Counted from the stretch's first letter, positions 34,576-43,931 are shown. The stretch: 64,000 nucleotides of DNA from an uncultured Verrucomicrobiota bacterium (GCA_903896505.1 CAITXU010000246.1:1-64000); one strand, 5' to 3'. Translations and numbers: made by a program. The notes: generated by a model not told the origin, from the letters alone.

Positions 34576-35433
34576 ATGAATTCAACCGCTTATCGTCAGG
34601 TCTCGATCCTCGCCGCCCTCTTCGCCACCGCCACTCTGCTCGCCCATGAGGAGCCTTTTGGATACTCCCGTGGTGCTCAAAGTGAAGCTCAAGGGGAATG
34701 GGAGCTGACCCAGTGGTCCACCGCCCGAACCGGAAAAGAATCCGGGCGCTATTGGGGTCTCGATCTCAATACCGAGCTGGAATATGGCGTCACGGACCGG
34801 TTTCAAACCGCCCTTTATCTGAACACGGCCTATCATTTACTCGAGAATTCCCACGGCAGCAGTGAGTCGTTCGAGGACCGCAACCAGTTCGGTATCAACG
34901 GGGCTAGCTTCGAATTGAAGTATCAATTGCTCAACCCCATCCATGACCAGTGGGGCTTTGCCGTTTATTTTGAACCAGGCTATGGCTCCATCGAGGGGGT
35001 GGATGGAAGTCGGCACGACGAGTATGAATTGGAAACCAAGCTCATCCTTCAAAAGAACTTCTTTGATGACCGGCTGATATCCGTCTTCAACTACACGCTG
35101 GAACCGGAATTTGAACGGGGTTCGGATTCCCCCTGGTCGACGCATCTCAAAATGGAGTGGACGGCGGGCACTTCGTGGAAGTTCAGCTCGCGCTGGCGGG
35201 TGGGTGTGGAAGCCCGACTGGCGACGGAATTCGAAGATGCCGATCTTCAGCGGGCCGAATACCTGGTTCTCTCCGCCGGGCCGACGGTTCATTACACCGG
35301 TGATCATTTCTTCGCGACCCTCACCGTCCTTCCGCAGGTGATCGGCTGGCCCGATGCCCGTGGCGTCGCCGGGCTGCATCTGGATGAAAAGGAAAAGATG
35401 GAGGTGCGCCTCAAGGTGGGTACGGAGTTTTAG
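34576..35433 (+). CDS. Outer-membrane/beta-barrel-like secreted protein (DUF6662-like)
   Basis: 285 aa from the ATG at 34576; the frame is open 30 nt further upstream. A signal peptide is visible (MNSTAYRQVSILAALFATAT, cleavage after LLA). The mature protein is rich in alternating aromatic strands (WELTQWSTARTGK, LDLNTELEYGVTDRFQTALY, ELETKLILQKNFF), typical of a small beta barrel with strong ends, and resembles proteins annotated DUF6662; I hold that name loosely. It begins 178 nt beyond tRNA-Leu, just outside the island, and is followed by a hairpin terminator. Confidence 0.8.
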   Translation: MNSTAYRQVSILAALFATATLLAHEEPFGYSRGAQSEAQGEWELTQWSTARTGKESGRYWGLDLNTELEYGVTDRFQTALYLNTAYHLLENSHGSSESFEDRNQFGINGASFELKYQLLNPIHDQWGFAVYFEPGYGSIEGVDGSRHDEYELETKLILQKNFFDDRLISVFNYTLEPEFERGSDSPWSTHLKMEWTAGTSWKFSSRWRVGVEARLATEFEDADLQRAEYLVLSAGPTVHYTGDHFFATLTVLPQVIGWPDARGVAGLHLDEKEKMEVRLKVGTEF

Positions 35434-35473
35434 GAGGCCTCGGTGGGGGACACGAGGAAGCTGATTGAAGGAA

Positions 35474-35501
35474 AGCGGCTGGAAGCCGCTCCCACTTTTT
35501 T
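35474..35501 (+). terminator. Hairpin terminator after the outer-membrane-like gene
   Basis: AGCGGCT-GGA-AGCCGCT (7-bp stem, 3-nt loop) followed a few bases later by six T residues. Confidence 0.55.
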
Positions 35502-35542
35502 GGCGTGCTGCCCTCCGTGAAGCTTTATCGACCAAGGGATAG

Positions 35543-35613
35543 GTCAATTGTCAGCCACCAAACGCGCCGGTTTGCCACCGGCTCGGAAGGTTTGGATATC
35601 TGCGGAACGGCAG
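35543..35613 (+). repeat. Dispersed repeat flanking the FGE-like gene, left copy
   Basis: It shares GTCAATTGT, then CCGGTTTGCCACCGGCTCGG, AGGTTTGGA and CTGCGGAACGGCAG with 37105-37182 on the other side of the gene. Confidence 0.65.
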
Positions 35614-35715
35614 GTAGAAGAAAAACCGCGCTGTCCATATATTTTTCCTCTTGCCGATACATATCTGGATTATGTTTCAACTTGATTCTCGTAAAATTCA
35701 GGGGAGCCTTCACAG

Positions 35716-36921
35716 ATGAACGTCATCAGAATAGCTTTGATTATTTGGGCCGCATGGTCTTTAGGAGCCAGTGGTGGTGATACCGCAACCGCCATCGCGC
35801 GTGTCCAAGCCGGATTTGTGTCCGGCATCACCGTGATTTCCGGTGGTTCCGGATATGTTTCTGTTCCGACAGTTACACTTTCCGGGGGTGGCGGAAGCGG
35901 GGCAACGGCGCAAGCAATCCTCGACGGGGATAAAGTATCCAGTATCATCGTATTGACCGCTGGCAATGGATATACCAGCCCTCCAGAAGTATCGGTCGCA
36001 GCGCCGCCAAGGGTCTTAAGTATGCAGGTCGATCCTGTGTATAAGATAACAGTCAATGGGGAACCGGGAAGTAACGCCTTGATTGAATGGGCAGACCACC
36101 CGTCGGGACCTTGGAATCCATGGCATGAAGTCGTCGTTAGAACGAACGGAACGGCGGAACTCGATAACCTTCCAGGCGCATCCACTAGATTCTATCGTGT
36201 TGTTCCCCTGACATCACCGAGGGGAAAATTTGGCTTTGTGTGGATTGCACCGGGGCTTCTTTGGATGGGTAGCCCTAACAGCGAGGTTGGTAGGGGTACG
36301 GACGAAGTTCAACATCTTGTTTTTTTGACTCAGGGATTCTGGCTCTCGGATCATGAAGTTACTCAGGGTGAGTATTCATCAATCACAGGAGCGAATCCCT
36401 CTTTTTTTCAGGGAGACACCAATCTCCCGGTGGAGTCCGTCACCTGGAACGACGCCGTTTCATTCTGTCAAAAATTGACAGACCGGGAGCGTGGGGCTGG
36501 TCGCATTTCCCAAAATCAGACGTATCGCCTACCAACCGAAGCGGAATGGGAGTACGCCGCCCGCGGAGGTCTGAAGGGAGCGACGTACGGGAATCTCGAC
36601 ACTATCGCATGGTGGTCCGAGAACTCAGGCTCCAAAAGTCACCCGGTGAAGCAGAAGTTACCGAATCCTCTGGGGTTGTACGACATGCTTGGAAACGTTG
36701 CGGAATGGTGCTCTGACTTGTACTACCCTTATGATATTAACGCGTCAGGATATATTGTTAATCCGTCAGGCGCAGCAGTGGGCGACAGTTTTGCCCACAT
36801 ACTTCGAGGAGGCAGCTTTTCATTGCCGAGAATCCCAGCTCGGTTCGCATGGCGTTCTTACGGGCTGTTTGATAAAGCGGACGCCTACATCGGTTTCCGG
36901 CTGGCTTTGAGTGATGAATAA
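35716..36921 (+). CDS. Formylglycine-generating-enzyme-like (SUMF1/FGE-sulfatase domain) secreted protein
   Basis: 401 aa. A short signal peptide-like start (MNVIRIALIIWAAWSLGASG) precedes glycine-rich beta repeats (about 35-105: TVISGGSGYVSVPTVTLSGG, then IIVLTAGNGYTSPPEVSVA), then an SUMF1-type domain (about 165-400) with GLLWMGSPNSE, DHEVTQGEYSSITG, WNDAVSFCQKL, RLPTEAEWEYAARGG, DMLGNVAEWCSDLYY, ILRGGSF and a C-terminal GFRLAL. The oxidase Cys pair of true FGE is not convincing, so it may be one of the many non-sulfatase paralogs. It is bracketed by direct repeats and its neighbours are unrelated. Confidence 0.8.
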   Translation: MNVIRIALIIWAAWSLGASGGDTATAIARVQAGFVSGITVISGGSGYVSVPTVTLSGGGGSGATAQAILDGDKVSSIIVLTAGNGYTSPPEVSVAAPPRVLSMQVDPVYKITVNGEPGSNALIEWADHPSGPWNPWHEVVVRTNGTAELDNLPGASTRFYRVVPLTSPRGKFGFVWIAPGLLWMGSPNSEVGRGTDEVQHLVFLTQGFWLSDHEVTQGEYSSITGANPSFFQGDTNLPVESVTWNDAVSFCQKLTDRERGAGRISQNQTYRLPTEAEWEYAARGGLKGATYGNLDTIAWWSENSGSKSHPVKQKLPNPLGLYDMLGNVAEWCSDLYYPYDINASGYIVNPSGAAVGDSFAHILRGGSFSLPRIPARFAWRSYGLFDKADAYIGFRLALSDE

Positions 36922-37104
36922 ATTCGACTCGACCACTCCGGGCATAGGCATTTTGACACCATATAGGGCCATTGTCTTTAAAGCGTAGGGTAAATGCATC
37001 GGGACATAGGAGGTCTCAGAAAAAGAACGAGCAGATCGAGTCGATGACACAGAATATTTGTTGGTAAGTCAGTTCCCGGTGCATCGTTGGCAGGCAAACG
37101 GGCC

Positions 37105-37182
37105 TGTCAATTGTTGACATTCAACCCGCAAACGCACCGATTTGCCGCCGACTCGGCAGGTTTGGAGGCCTGCGGAACGGCA
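37105..37182 (+). repeat. Dispersed repeat flanking the FGE-like gene, right copy
   Basis: Same family and orientation as 35543-35613, about 1.56 kb away. It includes AGGTTTGGAGGCCTGCGGAA, whose CAGG/CCTG parts can pair. Confidence 0.65.
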
Positions 37183-37242
37183 GCATCCCACCCGTGGCGC
37201 TCCGGGGTCAGGCCGGGGATAACTTGCGGGGCGGGCCTGGCA

Positions 37243-37305
37243 CGGACCGCCGCGGCTCGGCCGGAGCCTCGCCCTACCGATGTGACTGTGATTCATTAGG
37301 TTGCA
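37243..37305 (+). repeat. GC-rich REP-like repeat, single copy
   Basis: GGACCGCCGCGGCTCGGCCG then GAGCCTCGCCCTACCGATGT and GACTGTGATTC; the same family as the tandem array at 25258 and the copy at 39518. Confidence 0.75.
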
Positions 37306-37490
37306 GACGAATCAACTGTTGAGGTCAAAAGCTGTTGTTTGGAAGGTAGGAATACCCGCGCTGCGGGGGGCCGGGAGCCGTCGGTGCAATTCCTGTACCT
37401 GGGTGGGAAACGTACGACACACGGTGTCTTTTTCCGGCGGTCATTCATTTCATCCTTCAACCGGCGTCCATTCCGTTCTCTGATTTGTCC

Positions 37491-38516
37491 ATGCGCGCCC
37501 TTCAATTGGTTCAACCCGGGGAATTTCGCTACATTGATGTCGCTGAGCCGGCCCTGCCCGGTCCGGGTCAGGCCCTCATCCGGGTCCATCGGGTCGGGAT
37601 TTGCGGGACCGACTACGGTGGCTACCTCGGTAAGATGCCGTTTTACAGCTATCCGCGGATTCCGGGGCACGAGTTGGGAGTCGAGGTGGTGGCGGTGGGA
37701 GAGGGCGTTACCCAGGTTCAGCGCGGCGACCGTTGCTCGGTCGAGCCGTACATCAATTGTCAGACGTGTTCCTCCTGCCGACGCGGCTTTACCAATTGCT
37801 GCGAGAATCATCAGACCCTGGGCGTTCATTGCGACGGCGGGCTTCAACGGCATTTTCTTGTTCCGGCCCGAAAGCTTCATCCAGCGCCCGATTTGAGCTT
37901 CGATCAGGCGGCGTTGGTGGAAACACTGGCGATCGGGTGCCACGCCGTGCATCGCAGCGCCCTGAAGGCCGGTGAAACAGCGCTGGTGATAGGGGCCGGT
38001 CCCATCGGCCTGTCGGTGATTGAGTTTACGCGCCTGACCGGCGCTCGGACCCTGGTGATGGATACCAATCCCCAGCGACTAGCCTTTGTCCGGGAAAACC
38101 TCGGAGTCGAGGAGACGATCCTAAGCACGGGCGATGGGTCCGAGGGCAAACAATTGGAAACCCTGACCGACGGTGAACGCGCTCATGTGGTGGTCGATGC
38201 CACCGGCTCCAACCAGTCGATGAGCCATGCCCTCAACTACTGCGCTTTTGCCGGTCGCCTCGTCTATGTTGGGATCACCCAGAAGGAATTGTCGTTCCCC
38301 CATGCCCTAATGCACCGCCGCGAAATCTCGATATTGGCGAGCCGCAACGCCTTGTCAGCGGATTTCCCGCGGATCATCTCGTTGATCGGTTCAGGTCAAA
38401 TCGACACCCGTCCGTGGCTCACACACCAGGCGGATTTCGAGGAGTTGGCCGCCGTGTTTCCGACCTGGATGAACCCGGCCACGGGTGTCATCAAGGCGGT
38501 CGCCCACCTGCCATAG
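37491..38516 (+). CDS. Zinc-binding alcohol/sugar dehydrogenase (MDR, galactitol/sorbitol-type)
   Basis: 341 aa from the ATG at 37491 (a TTG two codons earlier is in frame). Catalytic zinc residues are in GICGTDYGG and GHELGVEV; structural-zinc cysteines in INCQTCSSCRRGFTNCCENH; the NAD-binding loop is VIGAGPIGLSVIEF. It is of the L-threonine/sorbitol dehydrogenase type acting on polyols or sugar acids. It precedes by 22 nt a fuconolactonase-like gene, and such dehydrogenases often oxidise L-fucose or a related sugar to the lactone the partner then hydrolyses. That pathway assignment is inference from the pairing. Confidence 0.87.
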   Translation: MRALQLVQPGEFRYIDVAEPALPGPGQALIRVHRVGICGTDYGGYLGKMPFYSYPRIPGHELGVEVVAVGEGVTQVQRGDRCSVEPYINCQTCSSCRRGFTNCCENHQTLGVHCDGGLQRHFLVPARKLHPAPDLSFDQAALVETLAIGCHAVHRSALKAGETALVIGAGPIGLSVIEFTRLTGARTLVMDTNPQRLAFVRENLGVEETILSTGDGSEGKQLETLTDGERAHVVVDATGSNQSMSHALNYCAFAGRLVYVGITQKELSFPHALMHRREISILASRNALSADFPRIISLIGSGQIDTRPWLTHQADFEELAAVFPTWMNPATGVIKAVAHLP

Positions 38517-38538
38517 ACGTTTTCAACCCACTCAATCC

Positions 38539-39366
38539 GTGAAACTCGATGCTCATCAACATTTCTGGCGTTACTCCGCGGAAGAATACCCGTGGATTCC
38601 GGTGGGCAGCGCCCTGCAGCGGGACTGGTTGCCTGCCGACCTCGAGGCTCTGCAGCGGCCATTGGGTTTCGACGGGTCCATCGCTGTCCAGGCCCGCCAA
38701 TCCGTTCAAGAATCCGGCTGGCTGCTCCAGCTCGCCGACGCCGATCCTCGCATTCACGGTGTTGTGGGTTGGGTCGACCTTCGGGATGAAGCGGTCGATG
38801 ACGTTTTGGCCGAGTTGGCCAGTCACCGGCGGTTCGTTGGGGTACGGCATGTGGTTCAGGATGAACCCGATGACCGGTTTCTGGTTCGACCGGAGTTTGT
38901 TCGTGGCCTACGGAAACTGGCGGCCCATCGGCTGACCTACGACCTGCTGATTTATCCGCATCAATTGCCAGCGGCGATTGAATTGGTCCGCCTGCTGCCG
39001 GAGCAGCCGTTCGTCCTCGACCATCTTGCCAAACCCCGAATCAAGGCCGGTGAGCTTTCTCCTTGGCGCGAACAAATCCGGGAGCTGGCTCAATCGCCCC
39101 ATGTCTGGTGCAAGGTCTCGGGCGTGGTGACCGAGGCGGACTGGCAGGCGTGGAAACCATCCGACTTCGCGCCCTATTTTGAAGTGGCTCTCGAGGCATT
39201 CGGACCCGGTCGACTGATGTTTGGCTCCGACTGGCCGGTCTGCCAATTGGCGGCTGATTATTCGGCGGTGCATGAACTGGCCTCATCGGCATGGAATGGC
39301 CTTTCCGCTGACGAATTGGCGGCCGTTTGGGGCGGCAATTGCGCAAGGTTTTACGGGTTGGCTTAG
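38539..39366 (+). CDS. Amidohydrolase 2 family, L-fuconolactonase-like
   Basis: 275 aa from the GTG at 38539; the start VKLDAHQHFWRY places the metal-binding H-x-H at residues 5-7, exactly as in COG3618 lactonases. Further motifs are VGVRHVVQDEPDDRFL, FVLDHLAKPRIK, WCKVSGVVTEAD and LMFGSDWPVCQLAADY, with the catalytic Asp in GSDWP. These enzymes open L-fucono- or related sugar lactones. It follows the sugar dehydrogenase and probably shares its transcript. The exact sugar is uncertain; L-fucose or L-rhamnose are the likely choices. Confidence 0.87.
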   Translation: MKLDAHQHFWRYSAEEYPWIPVGSALQRDWLPADLEALQRPLGFDGSIAVQARQSVQESGWLLQLADADPRIHGVVGWVDLRDEAVDDVLAELASHRRFVGVRHVVQDEPDDRFLVRPEFVRGLRKLAAHRLTYDLLIYPHQLPAAIELVRLLPEQPFVLDHLAKPRIKAGELSPWREQIRELAQSPHVWCKVSGVVTEADWQAWKPSDFAPYFEVALEAFGPGRLMFGSDWPVCQLAADYSAVHELASSAWNGLSADELAAVWGGNCARFYGLA

Positions 39367-39932
39367 TTTTTAGTCGATGGGAAACCGTGAGCGATGAGTC
39401 CTTGGGAACGGAATATGCAGATTATCCGCAGATTCACACAGATTTACGCAGATTTGGCGTACGTTGTGAAACGAGGAGACCGGTAAGTTGAGCGGAATCG
39501 TGCAGCGAGCGTGGTTCGGACCGCCGCGGCTCAGCAGGAGCTTCGCCCTACCGATGTCGTTCTGATTCAATTGGTTATATATCAGGTCTGCTAGTCAAGA
39601 ACGTCCGAGCTCAAGCTCAACAAAATTCCTCCTCCGGTGTGCGGTGGCAGGTTTGTGGCGACCGAAACGAAACGAAACGGTCACGGTCCTGCATCCGCTC
39701 CGAAAAGCCTTGCAGCGAAATGGGCACCGCCTAATCTAACGGTCCGCCTGGTGTCGCGTGTGCGATTCCGTATGAGGCTGAGAAAAAGTGTTCAACCAAC
39801 AACCTAACTTCAAACCACTGTCGCTTTTGGGCGGCACATTGGAGTAGGGCACGGAGCCTTCGCTCAAGGCCGCCTTACCTGCGGACCTTCTTCGATTCCC
39901 CCCGTCGCATTCACCCGTTAGTTTTGTTTTGT
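39367..39932. other. Intergenic stretch upstream of rpsA
   Basis: 39416-39460 shows 10-11 bp repeats of the AGATTNACNC kind (AGATTATCCGC, AGATTCACAC, AGATTTACGC). 39518-39577 is a REP-like copy. A CGAAA-type triplet repeat occurs at about 39663-39679. The leader of rpsA lies in 39780-39932, but I cannot fix a promoter. Confidence 0.55.
39518..39577 (+). repeat. GC-rich REP-like repeat, single copy
   Basis: GGACCGCCGCGGCTCAGCAG, then GAGCTTCGCCCTACCGATGT and TTCTGATTCAATTGGTT; same family as 37243 and 25258. Confidence 0.75.
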
Positions 39933-41609
39933 ATGGCAGTGACTACGCAGTCTTTCGCCGAGATGCTGAGGCAGTACGAGCGCCCGCTTCAGACCGGCCA
40001 AATCGTCAAAGGAACCATCATCGAAGTCCGACCCAAGGAAGTCCTTGTGGATATCGGCGGCAAATCCGAGGGAGTTGTTTCCGCTTCCGAATTTGAGGAT
40101 TTTGCCAACGTCAAACTCGGCGACCATGTCGATGTGCTGATCGAGCACGCCGAGGACAAGGAAGGAAACGTCCATCTTTCCAAGGAAAAAGCTGAATTTC
40201 AGCAGAACTGGGACCGTATCCAGACCATCTGCAACGAAGGCGGTACCGTGGTGGGTAAAGTCAAGGGAGTCGTCAAAGGCGGCTTGCTCATCAATATCGG
40301 CGTCGAGGCGTTCTGCCCTTCCAGTCAGGTCGATGTCACCCCGCCGAAGAACCTGCTGACGTACGTCGGCAATTCTTACGAGTTCAAGGTCGTCAAGCTG
40401 AACCCCGACCGTCAAAACGTCGTTCTCAGCCGCCGTGAATTGGTCGAAGCCGAGCGCACCGCCCGCCGTTCATCGCTCCTCTCGGAAATGGTCCCGGGCG
40501 ACATCCGCAAGGGCACGGTCAAGAACATCACCGACTTCGGTGCCTTCATCGACCTCAACGGGCTCGATGGTCTTCTCCATATCACCGATATGTCGTGGGG
40601 CCGCCTCAACCACCCGAGCGAACTGCTCAAGGTGGGTCAGGAACTCGACGTCGTCGTCCTGGATATCAATCGCGAAAAGGAACGGGTTTCCCTGGGCCTC
40701 AAGCAGAAGGAATCCAATCCATGGGACAACATCGAGGCCAAGTATCCCCTCGGCAACAAGGTTAAGGGCAAGGTCGTCAACCTGGTGCCGTACGGCGCGT
40801 TTGTCGAAATCGAGCCGGGTGTCGAGGGCCTCGTCCACGTCACCGAGCTCTCCTGGACCAAGCGCATCGCCAAGCCGAGCGACGTCCTCAAGGTGGGTCA
40901 GGACCTCGAAGCAGTCGTGTTGGGCATCAACCGTGAGGAACAGAAAATCTCCCTCGGTATCCGCCAGCTCGAGACCAATCCGTGGGACGTGGCTCACCAG
41001 AAGTACCCGCCGGGCACTTCCGTCAAGGGACCGATCCGCAACCTCACCAGCTACGGTGCCTTCATCGAACTGGAAGAAGGTCTGGATGGCATGATCCACG
41101 TGTCCGACATGAGTTGGACCCGCAAGATCAATCATCCGTCTGAAGTGGTGAAGAAAGGCGACGTCGTCGAAGGGGTCATCCTCGAAGTCGATAAGGCCAA
41201 TCAGCGCATCTCGGTCGGCATGAAGCAGCTCTCGACCGATCCTTGGGAACAGATCGAGCGCTTCTTCCGGGTCGGCGATCTGGTCACCGGCAAGGTCACC
41301 AAGCTCGCCAGCTTCGGTGCGTTCGTCGGTTTGCCTCACGACATTGACGGTCTGGTCCACATCTCGCAGGTCAGCGAGGAGCGGATCGACAAGATCAAGA
41401 ACGTGCTCAAGGTCGGGGACGACGTGAACGCGCGGGTCATCAAGATCGACCGTGGCGAACGCCGTATCGGTCTGTCGATCAAGGCGGCCAACTACAGCCC
41501 TGAGCAGCTCAAGGCCGAGCAGGCCGTGTTGGATTCGCTCAAGCCAGGTGAAGACCTGGTGGCCCTCGAGCACGCCTTTGCGCAGGCCGAGGAAAAAGCC
41601 AGCAAGTAA
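39933..41609 (+). CDS. rpsA: 30S ribosomal protein S1
   Basis: 558 aa from the ATG at 39933 (MAVTTQSF). Six S1/OB-fold repeats are visible, each with a GxV..I..FGAF(I/V) core such as GTVKNITDFGAFIDLNGLDG and GLLHITDMSWGRLNHPSELL, and later VKGPIRNLTSYGAFIELEEG. Typical S1 ends each repeat in a K-V-G-(Q/D)-x-x-x-V-x-V element. S1 binds mRNA leaders on the ribosome and helps start translation. The length is normal for S1. It has a strong terminator 20 nt after the stop. Confidence 0.96.
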   Translation: MAVTTQSFAEMLRQYERPLQTGQIVKGTIIEVRPKEVLVDIGGKSEGVVSASEFEDFANVKLGDHVDVLIEHAEDKEGNVHLSKEKAEFQQNWDRIQTICNEGGTVVGKVKGVVKGGLLINIGVEAFCPSSQVDVTPPKNLLTYVGNSYEFKVVKLNPDRQNVVLSRRELVEAERTARRSSLLSEMVPGDIRKGTVKNITDFGAFIDLNGLDGLLHITDMSWGRLNHPSELLKVGQELDVVVLDINREKERVSLGLKQKESNPWDNIEAKYPLGNKVKGKVVNLVPYGAFVEIEPGVEGLVHVTELSWTKRIAKPSDVLKVGQDLEAVVLGINREEQKISLGIRQLETNPWDVAHQKYPPGTSVKGPIRNLTSYGAFIELEEGLDGMIHVSDMSWTRKINHPSEVVKKGDVVEGVILEVDKANQRISVGMKQLSTDPWEQIERFFRVGDLVTGKVTKLASFGAFVGLPHDIDGLVHISQVSEERIDKIKNVLKVGDDVNARVIKIDRGERRIGLSIKAANYSPEQLKAEQAVLDSLKPGEDLVALEHAFAQAEEKASK

Positions 41610-41628
41610 TCTTCGGATTTTGCACCCA

Positions 41629-41659
41629 GGCGCGCCCTTCACCGGGGCGCGCCTTTTTT
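41629..41659 (+). terminator. Rho-independent terminator of rpsA
   Basis: A 9-bp GC stem (41629-41637 with 41645-41653), a 7-nt loop and six T residues directly after it. Confidence 0.9.
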
Positions 41660-41799
41660 GTTGGAGGTTTGGTCACAGTTCCGTGGCATTGTCCCGGAAT
41701 CCATTTTGACGCTTTCCTTTGCCCGCGCGCCCCGTAACCCTTTCCCGTTGTGGATCGGATACCTTTCCGGCCACGACATAGACCCAACCCATTCGCGCC

Positions 41800-43875
41800 A
41801 TGGCTGCTGATACGACACCCGTTGCCAAAGTTGAACTCCCACCTCTCCGTCCGCTTTCGGTTCGCTCGAAGCTGGCCCCTACTCCGCCGGGTCCACCGAA
41901 GTATTCGGTGGCATTGAAGGGGGCATCCGGACATCCGGTGATAGCCGCCGACCCCCGGGCCGTTCGCGCCTTGGTGGCTCTGATGGATGTCCATGCCGTG
42001 GTGGGTGGAGCTGCCTGTCACTGGGGTGGACCGGCCGCATTCGCCGAGGTCAGTTCCGCGGTCCACGCGGTGATGTTCAGCGAGACCGCACGGCCCTGGT
42101 ACGAGGCCTACAATTTCGTCAATGACGCCGGCCATTGTGAAAACGGTATTTATGCCACCCGGGCCCTGTACGGATTCGACGGCACCAACTTCGAGTCTCT
42201 CAAGGGATTCCGGAGCATTCATTCCAAGCTGACCGGTCACGGAGAATCGCATCTCAATCCCGAGGGCGTCCTCATTTCCAATGGTCCGCTGAGTTCATCG
42301 CTGCCGGTGGCTCAGGGGTTGGCCATAGCCGACAAAATTGCCGCCCGGGACCGGGTGACCATCTGCCTGTTGAGCGACGGAGCCGCGATGGAAGGCGAAG
42401 CCCGCGAGTCGTTCGCGGCGATACCGGGTCTTGCGGACAAAGGTCGGGTGAATCCGTTCCTGCTGGTGCTGTCCGACAACGACACCAAGCTTTCCGGCCG
42501 CATCACCAAGGATTCTTTCTCCATGCAACCCACCTTCGAGGCACTGGATGACCTTGGTTGGAATGTCATCCGGGTGCCGCATGGCAACCATCTTCCGGAC
42601 GTCTTCGAGGCAGTCGAGGCAGGTCTGACCGCCGCCCGGGCCAACCCCAACAAGCCCGTCTGCCTCTGGCTCAAGACGGTCAAGGGTTTCGGCATCAAGG
42701 CGACCGAGGAAAATTCCGCTGGCGGCCACGGTTTTCCGCTGGCCAATGGCGAAAAAATCCTCGATTGGCTGACCGAATTGTACACCGGCGATCAACCGCC
42801 GGCCGAGCTTGTCGCCTGGGGACAATCCCTTCGTGCCGAATGGGAGAAGAAGGAAGCCGATAAAAAGGCCAAGGCGGCCGCTGCTCCGGCGACCACTTTG
42901 TCCGCGCCAGCAGTTAAAAAGGACAAGGTCCAGGCTGGCCTGGCCAAGGGAGCGGTGCGTGCCGCACAGGAAGGGTTGCCCGTCTATTCTGTTTCTTCCG
43001 ACGTACAGGGCTCAACGGGTATCAGCCCGTTCCAAAAGGCCACCAATCGCTTTATCGAGGTGGGCATCGCCGAGGCCAACATGGTCAGCGTCGGCGCCGG
43101 CCTGAGCAAGGCGGGCTTCATTCCCATCGTCGACACCTTTGGCCAATTCGGCATCACCAAGGGAAATCTTCCACTGACCATGGCGGCCCTCTCTCAGGCG
43201 CCTGTCATTGCCATTTTCTCCCACGTCGGGTTTCAGGATGCTGCCGACGGTGCTTCCCACCAGGCCACCACCTACTTCGCGGCGATTAGTTCCATTCCGC
43301 ACACCATTGTGGTCTCCCCGAGTTGCTCGGACGAGGCGGAAGCCTTCATCCACGCGGCCATCCATCACATCGCGGACGAACGCACCGCGGGTCGCGACGG
43401 TGAGAGCTGCATCTTCTTTGTCGGTCGGGAAAACTACCCGTTGAGTTGGGTGGAAGGCAGCAAGTACGAGTGGCTGAAGGCTCAGGTGATTCAACAAGGC
43501 GAGGACGTGGTCCTGGTCGGTAGCGGCCCGCTCTTCAGCAAGTGTCTGGAGGCCGCCAAGATTTTGGCGGACCACGGCAAGTCAGCCACCGTGATCAATG
43601 CCCCGTTTGTGAATCGCCCCGATCTGGAAACCATCGGTCCCGCGTTGCGTCGTTCGGGTGGACGCCTCGTGACCATCGAGGACCACCAAATCGTTGGCGG
43701 GATGGGGGCGCAATTGAGTCACGCCCTTTCTCAGGCGGGTGAACCGCATCGGGTCTTGAGCCTCGGTATTCCCGGCGAATTCGGACAATCCGCCTATCTG
43801 GCCGAAGAGCTGTACCAGAAGTATGGCCTGACCGGCCCGAAGATGGCTGAAGCTGCCCTCCGATTGATCGGATAA
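41800..43875 (+). CDS. Transketolase-like thiamine-diphosphate enzyme
   Basis: 691 aa. The N-terminal half contains MDVHAVVGGAACHWGGPAAF (the GHPG-type block), LTGHGESHLNPEGVLISNGP and LSDGAAMEGEARESFAAIPG followed by LVLSDNDTKLSG, which together are the ThDP-binding region; the usual GDG is SDG here. The second half (from about 365) has a pyrimidine-domain GISPFQKATNRFIEVGIAEA and FSHVGFQDAADGASHQA, and ends with a C-terminal domain (VVLVGSGPLFSKCLEAAKIL). An Ala/Lys-rich linker (about 348-370) joins the halves. It moves two-carbon units in the pentose phosphate pathway. Substitutions in the ThDP and GHPG motifs set it apart from the standard enzyme. Confidence 0.88.
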   Translation: MAADTTPVAKVELPPLRPLSVRSKLAPTPPGPPKYSVALKGASGHPVIAADPRAVRALVALMDVHAVVGGAACHWGGPAAFAEVSSAVHAVMFSETARPWYEAYNFVNDAGHCENGIYATRALYGFDGTNFESLKGFRSIHSKLTGHGESHLNPEGVLISNGPLSSSLPVAQGLAIADKIAARDRVTICLLSDGAAMEGEARESFAAIPGLADKGRVNPFLLVLSDNDTKLSGRITKDSFSMQPTFEALDDLGWNVIRVPHGNHLPDVFEAVEAGLTAARANPNKPVCLWLKTVKGFGIKATEENSAGGHGFPLANGEKILDWLTELYTGDQPPAELVAWGQSLRAEWEKKEADKKAKAAAAPATTLSAPAVKKDKVQAGLAKGAVRAAQEGLPVYSVSSDVQGSTGISPFQKATNRFIEVGIAEANMVSVGAGLSKAGFIPIVDTFGQFGITKGNLPLTMAALSQAPVIAIFSHVGFQDAADGASHQATTYFAAISSIPHTIVVSPSCSDEAEAFIHAAIHHIADERTAGRDGESCIFFVGRENYPLSWVEGSKYEWLKAQVIQQGEDVVLVGSGPLFSKCLEAAKILADHGKSATVINAPFVNRPDLETIGPALRRSGGRLVTIEDHQIVGGMGAQLSHALSQAGEPHRVLSLGIPGEFGQSAYLAEELYQKYGLTGPKMAEAALRLIG

Positions 43876-43905
43876 GGGACGGACCAATTTATTATCGTTG
43901 AACCA

Positions 43906-43931
43906 CAGTAGGCCGCAGGCACGGCCTACTG
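43906..43931 (+). terminator. Hairpin terminator-like structure after the transketolase gene
   Basis: CAGTAGGCCG pairs with CGGCCTACTG (10 bp) across a 6-nt loop; TTTT follows about 8 nt later, so it is a weak intrinsic terminator. Confidence 0.5.

Larger units (their letters stand above)
36922..37490. other. Intergenic stretch between the FGE-like gene and the sugar dehydrogenase
   Basis: It contains the right copy of the FGE-flanking repeat (37105-37182) and a GC-rich REP-like copy (37243-37305). The rest (36922-37100 and 37310-37490) shows no gene or site that I can support; a gene-free leader of about 180 nt precedes the dehydrogenase. Confidence 0.6.

Noticed and set aside
37310-37480. 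Possible small gene or leader RNA upstream of the sugar dehydrogenase
   Set aside because: Frames here overlap the real gene in other registers and no conserved structure or start signal can be supported.
40470-41642. 390-codon minus-strand frame opposite rpsA
   Set aside because: It is the antisense of a strongly coding S1 gene with biased codons; it has no domain match and covers the rpsA terminator.
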